Assembly (NCBI GenBank): GCA_029858505.1
Contig: JAOUEW010000001.1
Location: forward strand, 62,001 to 126,000
DNA length: 64,000 nucleotides
Reading direction: 5' to 3'
Origin: Deltaproteobacteria bacterium
Lineage (GTDB): Bacteria > SAR324 > JACQKK01
Positions 7,879-16,025 of this stretch are shown one piece after another (the first letter of the stretch is position 1; every line of letters begins with the position of its first letter). A program made the translations under genes and the position numbers. The notes under the pieces were generated by a model. The model did not search any database, had not been told where the DNA came from, and saw only the letters and a list, made by a program, of their open reading frames with translations.

Positions 7879-8215
7879 GGGTGGGTTGAATTCAAGTGTG
7901 AACGATTGAAGGGGATATTTTTTCCCCAGGTATTTTCCCCCGTCCGGTTTTTCTTCGCACGTTCTATTTTCTCTGTTTATTTTCTCTGCTTTCAATTCCC
8001 GTGCTTTCCGTCTGGCCAGGGGTCGTTGGCAGAATCTTCAACAAAAGAAATCTATCTCAAATCCCTGACCGCTCTTGCTTCCCCCTCATTCCTGCCGGGC
8101 TTTCTATTTTTTCGCTCTCTTATCTATCAACCCCCAGCCTACGGTAAAACAAAGGGGATCCGTATTTCATTCCCATGGGTGATGTTTTTCACACCCACCT
8201 GTGGAACATTCGCCT
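7879..8215. other. Intergenic, no gene seen
   Basis: A 337-base gap between cmk and the nucleotidyltransferase. It is pyrimidine-rich on the plus strand and holds only shadow frames. A short GGGTG/CACCC hairpin with a T-rich loop lies at about 8176-8196, close to the cmk stop codon, and might help end cmk transcription, but no U-run follows on the minus strand. Confidence 0.4.
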
Positions 8216-8893
8216 CTATTTTTCGGCCGTTTCACGCACCCGGCGGATGACCAAGGCCACCACCTGGGCCAGGGTGAGGGAATCGGTTAAGATGATTTCG
8301 GCATCGTCTGCTGGGCGCAGGGGGGCCACATCCCGGGTGGCGTCCCGCTGGTCCCGCGCCTCAATCCCGGCTTGCACAGACTCTAGGGTGGCGGTGGGGT
8401 CCGTGGCCCGCAAATCGGCCAACCGCCGCTGGGCTCGCTTGCGGGGGCTGGCCGTAATGAAAAACTTGGGGCGGGCCTGGGGAAATACCACCGTGCCGCT
8501 GTCTCTACCTTCAACTATCATGCCGGGGAAGGAACCCTCCCGCTCAATCTGTTGGGCCAGCTCCCGCTGAATGCGGTTGGATTCTCCCCGCACCAGGGGC
8601 AGGGCGCTGACCAAACTGGCCAGCCGGGAAAAGCGTTCACCGTGCAGGTTTTCCTCCACGACCACGCCATTCACCCGCACCCCGCCGTGGGAATCTACTC
8701 CCAGGGTAAACCCAGCCACCCAGGCAGGATTCACCGACCTTTCGCCATCCCAGCCCATTCGGTCCAGGTGCCAGCCCAGGGCCCGGTAAATTAACCCGGT
8801 GGAAAGAAAATAGTACCCCAACTGGCGGGCGGCCTCTTTGGCCACCGAACTTTTGCCCGATCCAGCGGGGCCATCCAAGGTAATCAAGCGCAT
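8216..8893 (-). CDS. cmk: Cytidylate kinase
   Basis: The 225-residue product starts MRLITLDGPAGSGKSS, with the Walker A loop G-P-A-G-S-G-K-S, followed by the G-Y-Y-F-L-S-T-G-L-I-Y-R-A CMP-binding region, the insert domain, V-E-G-R-D-S-G-T-V-V-F-P, the lid R-x-x-x-D-x-x-R-x-x-x-P, and the D-A-E-I-I-L-T-D-S-L-T C-terminus. It phosphorylates CMP and dCMP for nucleotide pools. ATG 8893 is preferred over ATG 8899 because the GAGA ribosome-binding element lies about 8 bases from it. The gene is not followed by rpsA as it is in many proteobacteria. A perfect parS site lies 15 bases upstream of this start. Confidence 0.93.
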   Translation of the reverse strand: MRLITLDGPAGSGKSSVAKEAARQLGYYFLSTGLIYRALGWHLDRMGWDGERSVNPAWVAGFTLGVDSHGGVRVNGVVVEENLHGERFSRLASLVSALPLVRGESNRIQRELAQQIEREGSFPGMIVEGRDSGTVVFPQARPKFFITASPRKRAQRRLADLRATDPTATLESVQAGIEARDQRDATRDVAPLRPADDAEIILTDSLTLAQVVALVIRRVRETAEK

Positions 8894-8907
8894 GAACATT
8901 TTCTCAT

Positions 8908-8923
8908 TGTTTCACGTGAAACA
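8908..8923. promoter_or_regulatory. parS: Perfect parS centromere-like site (ParB/Spo0J binding)
   Basis: TGTTTCACGTGAAACA is a perfect 16-base palindrome identical to the bacterial chromosomal parS consensus. Sites of this type load ParB and usually cluster near the replication origin. It lies in the upstream region of cmk, 9 to 15 bases before its possible start codons, and about 260 bases from a ParA-type gene that has no ParB next to it. A perfect 16-base match is very unlikely by chance in 64 kb, and no second copy was noticed in the window. Confidence 0.9.
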
Positions 8924-9077
8924 TTTTTCCGGCCGAAATCCTTCCCAGTATACCCATCCCCTACCAAACATTCCATGCGTTGGGGAGATTCCTGGGAGAA
9001 AATCCTTGTGACCCCAGCGGGTTTCTCTTCCCCCTTGACACCCCCCCGTTCTCCCGTAACTATGATGTTCTCCTATT

Positions 9078-9150
9078 GCGGGTGTAGCTCAGTTGGTAGA
9101 GCATCAGCTTCCCAAGCTGAGGGCCACGGGTTCGAGTCCCGCCACCCGCT
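9078..9150 (+). tRNA. tRNA-Gly (anticodon CCC)
   Basis: The acceptor arm GCGGGTG pairs with CACCCGC. The D-arm is GCTC...GAGC. The anticodon stem TCAGC/GCTGA encloses the loop TTCCCAA, so the anticodon is CCC. The T-loop is TTCGAGT. The T-stem has one A-C mismatch at its base. The discriminator is T and no CCA is encoded (CTT follows), so CCA must be added by nucleotidyltransferase. It is the only tRNA gene seen and lies 34 bases before the ParA-type gene. Confidence 0.95.
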
Positions 9151-9184
9151 CTTTTCTTTTCTCTCATTTTTTTCTCTACGGAAT

Positions 9185-9949
9185 ATGATCCACATCGCCA
9201 TACTTTCCGCCAAGGGCGGAACCGGGAAAACCACCCTGTCGGTGGCGTTGGCCCACCAATACGCATTGGCCAACCCCAACCGCGACATTGTGCTGGTGGA
9301 TGCCGACAACCAGGGGAACGTGGCCATATCCCTGAACCTGAAAAGCGAGCATACCCTGGGCAGCTATCTGTACCAGGCCAGCCCCTCGGTGGATTTGGTG
9401 CAGTACAAAAACCTGTTCTATGTGGTGGAGTCGGGGCGGCTGCACTTGTATGAGGCCGAAAAATCCATCTACCGGGCCGAATCGCCGGAAACCTATTTCC
9501 GGGACCACCTGCTGAAGGAATTCGACCCCCGCTCCCTGATTATCTGGGATCTGCCCCCCACCCTGTCGGTGATCAACGACAACGTGCTGCGCATCGCCGA
9601 TTATATCGTGATCCCCACCCACACAGACTTTCTGTCTCTCACCGGGATTTCCAACCTGATGGGCTACCTGGATCACTTCCGGGCCCAACACCCCGCCCGC
9701 TGCCGGGTGCTGGGGATTGCCATTACCATGCACCGGGAAGGGGTGGTGCAAAACCGGGTCAATAAAGAATCCCTGTATGGGGCCTTCCCCGATTTGATGT
9801 TCAATACGGCCATTCCCCTGTCCACCGCCATCGCCTCCGCCGCCCAGAACCACCAAACCCCCCTGGAATCCCCCGACCAGCGGGCCAGGGAAAGCTATGA
9901 AGCGCTGGTGAAGGAAATTCACCAGCGGATGCTGGCCACCCAAGAATAA
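9185..9949 (+). CDS. Orphan ParA-family (MinD/ParA) ATPase
   Basis: The 254-residue protein begins MIHIAILSAKGGTGKTTLSV, the deviant Walker A motif K-G-G-T-G-K-T-T. It continues with I-V-L-V-D-A-D-N-Q-G-N (Walker A' region) and L-I-I-W-D-L-P-P-T (Walker B), then I-A-D-Y-I-V-I-P-T-H-T-D. These define the ParA/Soj partition ATPases, which form ATP-dependent dimers on DNA or membranes and position cargo. There is no ParB neighbour; instead an unrelated 263-residue gene follows after 20 bases and is probably its partner. ATG 9185 gives the standard start; longer frames run through the tRNA gene and are rejected. It may work on the parS site 260 bases away with a ParB encoded elsewhere, or on a different cargo. 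Confidence 0.88.
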   Translation: MIHIAILSAKGGTGKTTLSVALAHQYALANPNRDIVLVDADNQGNVAISLNLKSEHTLGSYLYQASPSVDLVQYKNLFYVVESGRLHLYEAEKSIYRAESPETYFRDHLLKEFDPRSLIIWDLPPTLSVINDNVLRIADYIVIPTHTDFLSLTGISNLMGYLDHFRAQHPARCRVLGIAITMHREGVVQNRVNKESLYGAFPDLMFNTAIPLSTAIASAAQNHQTPLESPDQRARESYEALVKEIHQRMLATQE

Positions 9950-9969
9950 CCCCTTCCCCCCAGGACCCC

Positions 9970-10761
9970 ATGGCCCGGAAAATTCAATCCGCCGACAACT
10001 TGCTGATGCCCCAGGCCCAACGTTCTCTGGAAAGCACTTCCGTGCGCACGGAAGTGCCCCGCAGCGTGATGCAGATGATCTCCCAGCGGTGGAGCTCCCC
10101 CCTGCCGGCCTCTCCCAGCCAGCTGCTGTTCGACTGGAACAACCGGGAGGCCCTGGAGGATGAAATCCGCTTTGTGAATACGGCCCAGGCCTACTTGGAA
10201 GAAGGGGCGGTGAAGATTGCCCCCTCGGTGTTGCGGATTGTGCTGACCGTGAAGGCCAACCTGGCCGACCCGGCAGACCAGCGGGCCTTTCTGGCCGATC
10301 AACTGGAAATGGACTTTCGGCGGGCCTCGGAACTTTGCATTTTGGCGGAATCTTATGCCCTGCTGGACCCCCACCACCGCATGGACGGCATGCGGGAGAT
10401 TGAAACCTATGGCTGGAGCAAGGCCCTCAAATTGTCGGCGGTGCGGGACCCCCGTGAGCGGGCCGACATTTGGAAGAGGGCCAAGGGCCGGGACGACTCC
10501 GCCAGCTACCGGGCCGTGCTGGAGGAGCTGCGCCGGTTCCGGGAGCGGAAACTGCTGCCCCCTGCCCCGCCGGAACCGGCCAAGGAGGGGGTGCAATCCC
10601 TGTGGAACAAAACCCGGGGCTCGCTGGATGTGCTGAACGTGGCCGTGACCCACCTGGAGTCGAAGAAAGAATGCAAGTCGGCCCTGGACAACTTGAGCCG
10701 TTTGCAGCAGGAGTTGAACCAGATCAAGAAGGCCATTCAAGAAAAAATGAAGGAGCTGTAA
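9970..10761 (+). CDS. Unrecognised partner protein of the ParA-type ATPase
   Basis: The 263-residue product is basic at its N-terminus and mostly helical. The first 60 residues look disordered (Ser/Pro/Gln-rich with R-S-V-M-Q-M-I-S-Q-R-W). Residues about 60-180 form a helical core ending in S-K-A-L-K-L-S-A-V-R-D-P-R-E-R-A, somewhat like the helical region after the helix-turn-helix in KorB/ParB-type proteins, though I cannot identify such a fold. Residues 215-263 form a heptad-rich coiled coil (L-D-N-L-S-R-L-Q-Q-E-L-N-Q-I-K-K-A-I). It starts 20 bases after the ATPase and is surely cotranscribed. Position and size suggest a ParB-like adaptor or cargo factor, but this is inferred from context only. 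Confidence 0.6.
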   Translation: MARKIQSADNLLMPQAQRSLESTSVRTEVPRSVMQMISQRWSSPLPASPSQLLFDWNNREALEDEIRFVNTAQAYLEEGAVKIAPSVLRIVLTVKANLADPADQRAFLADQLEMDFRRASELCILAESYALLDPHHRMDGMREIETYGWSKALKLSAVRDPRERADIWKRAKGRDDSASYRAVLEELRRFRERKLLPPAPPEPAKEGVQSLWNKTRGSLDVLNVAVTHLESKKECKSALDNLSRLQQELNQIKKAIQEKMKEL

Positions 10762-10790
10762 GGGGGGTGAATATTTTACCCGCTCCATTT

Positions 10791-10821
10791 CCCTTCCTTC
10801 TTCCCTTCCTTCTTCCCTTCC
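10791..10821 (+). repeat. Short tandem pyrimidine repeat
   Basis: The 12-base unit CCCTTCCTTCTT occurs twice in tandem and a third copy is cut after 7 bases. The strand is all pyrimidine, so it could form unusual structures or vary in copy number. It lies between the ParA partner gene and the acyltransferase. Confidence 0.85.
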
Positions 10822-11004
10822 ATTTTTCCTCTATCCTCCGTTCCCCCCTGGGGGGAATGTGTTTCCCCGTTTGGCCACCCCGAAGGATTCGATATCTTGA
10901 TGATTTGGCGAGTACCCGGCGCTTAACCAAAACATCCCTCCAAAAAAGGGGCCCAATGGTGTAGGTTTGGGGTGAAGCCGTTCACCTCCTACTCCGTGTT
11001 CGTC

Positions 11005-12393
11005 ATGGTCCGTTTTCGCTCTATGGAAGAACTTCCCCTGGAAACCCCCGGCTGGTTGCAGCGGGGATGGCTGTTGTTTTGCCGGGGCCTGGTGCGGGCC
11101 CACTACCGCCGGGTGGAAGTGAAAGGGCTGGAGAACCTGCCCCCGCGGGGGCCGTTGCTGGTGGCGGCCAACCATGGCAACGGACTGGCGGATCCCATTT
11201 TGCTGCAGGCCGTGTCTCCCCGCCCCCTGCACCCCCTGGCCCGCAGCACCCTGTTTCGCAACCCTCTGGCGTGGCCCTTTCTCAAAGTCATCCAAGCCGT
11301 GCCCATTTACCGGCGGGTGGATGCCCAGGCCCAGATGGACCGTAACGCCGATTCCTTCCGCCGCTGCTATGAACTGTCGGACCGGGGCGGGGTGGTGTTG
11401 ATCTTCCCCGAGGGGGTGACCCACCACAACCCCAAGTTGATGCCCTTCAAGGCTGGGGCTGCCCGTCTGATTTTGGGGTATCGCCAGGCCAGGGGCCTGC
11501 CCCTGGCGGTGGTGCCCGCCGGGTTGTTCTATGCCGACAAGGGCCGCTACCGCTCCGACGTGTTGGTGTCTTTCGGCACCCCCTTTTACCCAGAACAGGC
11601 TGCGGTGGAAACAGAAGAAGAGGCGGCGGCCCGCATCACCGCCGACCTGCAGCGGCGGCTGGAGGCCATGGTGCCGGGGGCCGACAGTTGGGAAGAACTG
11701 GCCCTGTTTCGCCGGATGGAGCGGTTGTTCGCCCTGCGGCGGGGGCGTTACCGGGTGCGCTCGTTGGAATCCCGGGTGCGGAAAATTCAAGCCCTGCTGC
11801 ACACCCATGGGTTGGTGGCTCGCCATCACCCGGAACGGTTGGAGGCCTTTCAGGGAGAGTTGGCCCGCTTTGATGAACTGTGCGGGTTATGGGGGGTGAA
11901 GGACTATCACCTGAATTTTGAGTACACGCCCCTCACCGTGGCGGGGTTCTTAACCCGGGCCTTTTTCCGGTTGACCCTGGCGGTGCCCCTGGCCCTGTGG
12001 GGCTTGGTCAATTCCCTGGCGCCCTTTGTGTTGGTGCGGCTGATCGCTCCCTGGGTCAGCCGCGATGCCTATCAACTGGACGTGGCCAAGATGTCGCTGG
12101 GGATGTTTTTCTTTGGCTTGTTCTGGGGAACCCAAACCTGGTGGGTGGCCCAGCAGGCCGGGGGTTGGCCCGCCCTGGGGTACTTGTTGTCTCTTCCCCC
12201 CGCCACCACCCTGGCGGTGTTCTTGGCGGGGGAGCGCCGCCGCACCTGGGTGAACATTCGGGTGTTCCTGTTGTTCTTGCGTAAGCGGCGGTTGCGGGGC
12301 TACCTGCGCACCCAGCGCGACAGCCTGGAAAAAGAACTGGGGCAGCTTACCCGCTTGGCCATCCGCCTGAGCGCCCAGCAGCGGAATGCCTGA
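11005..12393 (+). CDS. PlsC-like glycerol-phosphate/lysophosphatidate acyltransferase with C-terminal membrane domain
   Basis: The product (462 residues from ATG 11005) has the acyltransferase block N-H-G-N-G-L-A-D-P, an H-x5-D form as in the yeast Gpt2/Sct1 family, followed by R-S-T-L-F, the P-I-Y-R-R substrate motif and F-P-E-G-V-T-H-H-N-P. Residues about 310-340 and 360-410 are strongly hydrophobic and should be two or three membrane helices; the C-terminal tail is basic and helical. It likely acylates glycerol-3-phosphate or lysophosphatidic acid in the inner membrane for phospholipid synthesis. The start is uncertain: GTG 10972 (with AGG upstream), ATG 11005 and ATG 11023 are all possible and none has a strong ribosome-binding site. 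Confidence 0.8.
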   Translation: MVRFRSMEELPLETPGWLQRGWLLFCRGLVRAHYRRVEVKGLENLPPRGPLLVAANHGNGLADPILLQAVSPRPLHPLARSTLFRNPLAWPFLKVIQAVPIYRRVDAQAQMDRNADSFRRCYELSDRGGVVLIFPEGVTHHNPKLMPFKAGAARLILGYRQARGLPLAVVPAGLFYADKGRYRSDVLVSFGTPFYPEQAAVETEEEAAARITADLQRRLEAMVPGADSWEELALFRRMERLFALRRGRYRVRSLESRVRKIQALLHTHGLVARHHPERLEAFQGELARFDELCGLWGVKDYHLNFEYTPLTVAGFLTRAFFRLTLAVPLALWGLVNSLAPFVLVRLIAPWVSRDAYQLDVAKMSLGMFFFGLFWGTQTWWVAQQAGGWPALGYLLSLPPATTLAVFLAGERRRTWVNIRVFLLFLRKRRLRGYLRTQRDSLEKELGQLTRLAIRLSAQQRNA

Positions 12394-12446
12394 TTCTAGC
12401 GCCGCCTGAAATCCCGTGATACCCTATGGGAACCAGCAATAATTTT

Positions 12447-12461
12447 CATATCATTGATATG
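12447..12461. promoter_or_regulatory. Palindrome upstream of prfB
   Basis: CATATCA-T-TGATATG is a perfect 7+1+7 inverted repeat inside an AT-rich stretch (12434-12480) that otherwise contrasts with GC-rich surroundings, 48 bases before the prfB start. It could be an operator or part of the prfB promoter. Confidence 0.4.
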
Positions 12462-12509
12462 ATTGATGATATTATTTTGTCTCCACCCTTTTGCAGAGCC
12501 CATTGCACC

Positions 12510-13608
12510 ATGCAGGATATCCAAGAGTTGTTGGCTTCGGTTCGAGAGCGCCAAGCCTCCCTCGGGAGGTTTCTTTGACCTGGAGGAACGCCAGAAAAAA
12601 TTAAAGGTGTTGGAGGAACAATCCGCCTCCGAGGGGTTTTGGAACCGCCCCAACGAAGAGAGAACAAATGTTCTCCGAGAGGTGCGGCTGATCCAATTGA
12701 TTATGGAAGATTGGCAGAAGCTGGCCGGGATGGTGGAAGAACTGGAGACCGGCGTGGGGCTGGCCAAGGAAGCCGAAGATGCCAGCCTGCTGACCGAAAT
12801 GAACCAGTTGGGAGAAACCATTGCCCAGCGGTTGGAGCAGCTGGAAATGAAAAACCTGCTGGGGGGAGAGCACGACCAAAAGGACGCCATCGTGATGGTG
12901 CATTCCGGGGCGGGGGGAACCGAGTCGGCGGACTGGACGGCCATGCTGTACCGCATGTACACCCGCTGGGTCGAGGATCACGGCTACAAGTTGACCGAGG
13001 TGGATTTTCAGCCGGGGGAAGAAGCGGGCATCCGCTCGGTGACCTTTGAGGTGGCCGGAGAGTTTGCCTATGGCTACCTGAAAGCCGAGGTGGGGGTGCA
13101 CCGGCTGGTGCGCATTTCTCCCTTCGATTCCGCCAAGCGCCGCCACACGTCTTTCGCCTCGGTGTTCGTGTACCCCGACATCGAAGCCTCCATGGACATC
13201 GAAATTTTGGAGTCCGACCTGCAGATTGACACCTACCGGGCCCAGGGGGCGGGGGGCCAGCACGTCAACACCACCGATTCCGCCGTGCGCATTACCCACC
13301 GGCCTTCGGGCATTGTGGTGGCCTGTCAAAACGAACGCAGCCAACACAAGAACCGTTCCACCGCCATGAAGGTGCTGAAGGCCAAACTGTATGACAAGCG
13401 GGTGAAAGAACTGGAAGCCGAGCGGGACAAACGCAACTCCACCAAGCGCACCATTTCTTGGGGCAGCCAAATTCGCTCTTACGTGCTGCACCCCTACCAA
13501 ATGGTGAAAGACCACCGCACCGACGAAGAAACCAGCGCCACCCAAGCTGTGTTAGACGGCCACATTGACCACTTTATTCACCAGGCCCTGATGAAAAAGG
13601 TGGTGTAG
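12510..13608 (+). CDS. prfB: Peptide chain release factor 2, with programmed +1 frameshift
   Basis: Translation starts at ATG 12510 (MQDIQELLASVRERQ...) and meets an in-frame TGA at 12576-12578 after 22 codons. The site reads GGGAGG-TTT-CTT-TGA-C: the CTT-TGA slippery stop preceded by a Shine-Dalgarno-like element, as in most bacterial RF2 genes. A +1 shift continues as D-L-E-E-R-Q to the stop at 13608, giving about 365 residues. The body has the R-I-S-P-F-D-S tripeptide region that reads UGA/UAA and the catalytic G-A-G-G-Q-H-V-N motif. Low RF2 levels favour the shift, so RF2 autoregulates. rimO begins 2 bases after the stop, so the two are cotranscribed. Confidence 0.97.
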
Positions 13609-13610
13609 CC

Positions 13611-14957
13611 ATGAAACGCGTGTATTTAGAAACCCTGGGCTGTGCCAAGAACCGGGTAGACACCGAACTGATGCTGGGTTCCCTGCAGGCGGAAGGCTAC
13701 CAATACGCTTCCGACCCGGCCCAGGCAGAAGTCATCATCGTGAACACCTGCGGGTTTTTGTCGGCGGCGGCCCAAGAGTCGGTGGACCGCATTTTGGAGC
13801 TGGCCGATCAAAAAACCCAGGGCCGCTGCGAGAAGCTGATCTCCGCGGGTTGCATGAGCGAGCGCTACCGGGAATCCCTGCTGGAGGAAATTCCCGAACT
13901 GGACGGTTTGTATGGGTCGTCGGACTTTACCCAGCTGGGCGGCTGGCTGGCGGGCCTGTACCAAGGCCGTTCCCCCCAGGCCCACTTGGCCCCCAAGCCC
14001 CACTACGCTTGGCGAGAGGAAGCCCCCCGGGTGCGCTCCACCCCAGGCCATTACGCTTACCTAAAGGTGGCGGAGGGTTGCTCCAACATGTGCACCTTTT
14101 GCAATATTCCCAAGCTGCGGGGGGGGTTCTCCAGCCGCCCCCTGGCGGCGGTGCAGGCAGAGGCGGCCGGGCTGGTGGCCGCCGGGGTGCGGGAGATCAA
14201 CTTGGTGGCTCAAGATTCTTCTTCGTATGGCATCGACTTGGCCGACGGCACGGACTTGGCCGGGTTGATTCGGGCCCTGGGGGAAATTCCCCCCCCGGCC
14301 CATGGGGAAGGTTTTTGGGTGCGGCTGTTCTACACCTACCCCAACCGGTTCGGGGAGCGGGAGTTGACCGCCCTGGCGGAATCGCCCTGGGTGGTGCCCT
14401 ATGTAGACATGCCCTTTCAGCACATCTCCGACCCTGTGCTAAAGGCCATGAACCGCAAAATCACCGAAGGAGAAATCCGGTCCAAGCTGGAAGCCCTGCG
14501 GGGGCGGCTGCCCCAGGGGGCCCTGCGTACCACTTTCATCACGGGCTTTCCCACCGAGACCGAGGCCGACTTTGAACGGCTGCTGGCCTTTGTGAAAGAG
14601 GGCTGGTTTGACCATGTGGGGGTGTTTACCTATTCTCACGAGGACAATATCCCCTCGGCCCGGCTGGGGGACCCGGTGCCCCCTGCGGTGAAAGAACGGC
14701 GGCGGAAAGAATTGATGGCCGCCCAAGAGCAGGTCTCCACCGCCCGCAACCAAAGCCGGGTGGGCAGCACCCTCAAGGTGCTGGTGGAGGGGGTCTCGGA
14801 GGAGTCGGAACTGCTGCTGCAGGGCCGGGCGGCCTTTCAGGGGCCAGAGGTGGACGGGGTGGTGCTGATCAACGACGGCACGGCGGTGCCCGGCACCTTT
14901 CGGCAGGTTGAAATCACCCAGGCCCTTCCCTATGATTTGGTGGGAAGATTGGTGTAG
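13611..14957 (+). CDS. rimO: Ribosomal protein S12 methylthiotransferase
   Basis: The 448-residue protein starts MKRVYLETLGCAKNRVDTE, the UPF0004 domain with Cys ligands in L-G-C-A-K-N, V-N-T-C-G-F and S-A-G-C-M. The radical SAM motif C-S-N-M-C-T-F-C is at about residues 157-164, and a C-terminal TRAM-like region follows. The L-G-C-x-K-N-x-V-D opening and C-x3-C-x2-C read as RimO rather than MiaB (which has C-x-M-N-x-x-D). It adds a methylthio group to the conserved aspartate of ribosomal protein S12 using SAM and two [4Fe-4S] clusters. It directly follows prfB, so two translation-related genes share a transcript. Confidence 0.95.
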   Translation: MKRVYLETLGCAKNRVDTELMLGSLQAEGYQYASDPAQAEVIIVNTCGFLSAAAQESVDRILELADQKTQGRCEKLISAGCMSERYRESLLEEIPELDGLYGSSDFTQLGGWLAGLYQGRSPQAHLAPKPHYAWREEAPRVRSTPGHYAYLKVAEGCSNMCTFCNIPKLRGGFSSRPLAAVQAEAAGLVAAGVREINLVAQDSSSYGIDLADGTDLAGLIRALGEIPPPAHGEGFWVRLFYTYPNRFGERELTALAESPWVVPYVDMPFQHISDPVLKAMNRKITEGEIRSKLEALRGRLPQGALRTTFITGFPTETEADFERLLAFVKEGWFDHVGVFTYSHEDNIPSARLGDPVPPAVKERRRKELMAAQEQVSTARNQSRVGSTLKVLVEGVSEESELLLQGRAAFQGPEVDGVVLINDGTAVPGTFRQVEITQALPYDLVGRLV

Positions 14958-15025
14958 ACGAAAACTTGGGTCATGATTAGAACGTGAACAGGGAAAACCG
15001 GAAAAATTCGGAGAATCTGGAAGCA

Positions 15026-15056
15026 GGGGGAATGGGGGGCGAAGCCCCCCAATAAA
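15026..15056. repeat. Dispersed GC hairpin repeat (family B), copy 1
   Basis: GGGGGAATGGGGGGCGAAGC followed by CCCCCAATAAA: GGGGGGC and GCCCCCC form a perfect 7-pair stem with a GAA loop. The same string is at 31129-31160 and a diverged copy at 32598-32630. It lies behind rimO, where it could end transcription; read on the other strand, it would also be followed by a T-rich stretch. Confidence 0.8.
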
Positions 15057-15161
15057 AGATGTCCTAAGGGCGTTGTACAGGTATTCAAACGCAGGGAAAA
15101 AACCGGAAAAAATTTTTGACCGTGGTGTTGTTCCATCCTATTCACCCACACAGGAAACGTT

Positions 15162-15911
15162 ATGTCTGGTCATAGCAAATGGTCCACGATTAAACACAAA
15201 AAAGGCCTGGCCGACGCCAAGCGCAGCAAAATATTCACCAAGCTGATCCGGGAGATTACCGTGGCGGCCCGGCTGGGCGGCGGAGACCTGGACGGAAACC
15301 CCCGCCTGCGGGCGGCGGTGCTCACCGCCCGGGGCAGCAACATGTCCTCCGACACCATTCAGCGGGCTATCAAAAAAGGCTCCGGCGCCCAAGAGGGGGA
15401 AGACTACACCGAGATGACTTATGAAGGATACGGCCCGGGCAACGTGGCCATCGTGGTGGAAACCCTCACCGATAACAAAAATCGCACCGCCGGAAACGTT
15501 CGCGCCATTTTCACCAAAAACGGGGGCAGTTTGGGCACCACCAATTCGGTGTTGTTCATGTTCGACCGGTTGGGGCTGATGGAAGTGGAAAAAAAGGACC
15601 TGTCGGAAGACCAACTGATGGAATACGTGATTGAAGGCGGCGGCCAGGACCTGGATACCCAAGGCCCCTGCTATTTGGTCAGCTCCCAACTGGAGACCTT
15701 TCACGGGCTGAAGGATTATTTGGACAAGCACCAAGTGCAGGTGAAGTCGAGCACCCTGGCCTGGGTGCCCAAGGCCAAAACGGAGATTTCCGACAAAGAA
15801 ACCGCCGAGAAGGTGCTGCACTTCATTGACCTGCTGGAAGACGATGACGACGTGCAAAAGGTGTTCACCAATTTTGAAATTACCGATGAGGTGGTGAAGC
15901 AGTTGTCGTAA
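15162..15911 (+). CDS. yebC: YebC/TACO1-family protein
   Basis: The 249-residue product starts MSGHSKWSTIKHKKGLADAK, the unmistakable YebC N-terminus, followed by the I-R-E-I-T-V-A-A-R-L-G-G-G-D segment and N-P-R-L-R-A. The acidic C-terminal domain ends L-L-E-D-D-D-D-V-Q-K-V-F-T-N-F. Members are known as transcriptional regulators or as ribosome-associated factors that help translate polyproline stretches. ATG 15162 is preceded by an AGGAAA ribosome-binding element. Length and motifs are normal. Confidence 0.96.
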   Translation: MSGHSKWSTIKHKKGLADAKRSKIFTKLIREITVAARLGGGDLDGNPRLRAAVLTARGSNMSSDTIQRAIKKGSGAQEGEDYTEMTYEGYGPGNVAIVVETLTDNKNRTAGNVRAIFTKNGGSLGTTNSVLFMFDRLGLMEVEKKDLSEDQLMEYVIEGGGQDLDTQGPCYLVSSQLETFHGLKDYLDKHQVQVKSSTLAWVPKAKTEISDKETAEKVLHFIDLLEDDDDVQKVFTNFEITDEVVKQLS

Positions 15912-15939
15912 GGCGGGGTTCTAAGCGGGTTCCCCCGCC
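15912..15939 (+). terminator. GC hairpin immediately after yebC
   Basis: GGCGGGG (15912-15918) pairs with CCCCGCC (15933-15939), starting on the base after the stop codon. No U-run follows directly (GCGAAAG), though CCCTTTTTC comes about 15 bases later. It may be a weak or Rho-assisted terminator. Confidence 0.35.
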
Positions 15940-16025
15940 GCGAAAGATAGGCTACCCTTTTTCAATTGATCTGATGATTTGGTTTGACCCCGATTTGAAC
16001 AGGCATCACCCCTTTCAGGCCATCC

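Noticed and set aside
6619-8250. Plus-strand 543-codon frame opposite the GlmU-like gene
   Set aside because: It is rich in His, Gly and Pro with no motif, as expected of the complement of a GC-rich gene, and the minus-strand gene is well supported.
8975-9184. N-terminal extension of the ParA-type gene
   Set aside because: The extra codons run through the tRNA gene; homology starts at ATG 9185.
10762-10971. Origin of replication signals near the ParA pair
   Set aside because: No DnaA boxes or AT-rich unwinding region were recognised; the polypyrimidine tandem repeat is not enough.
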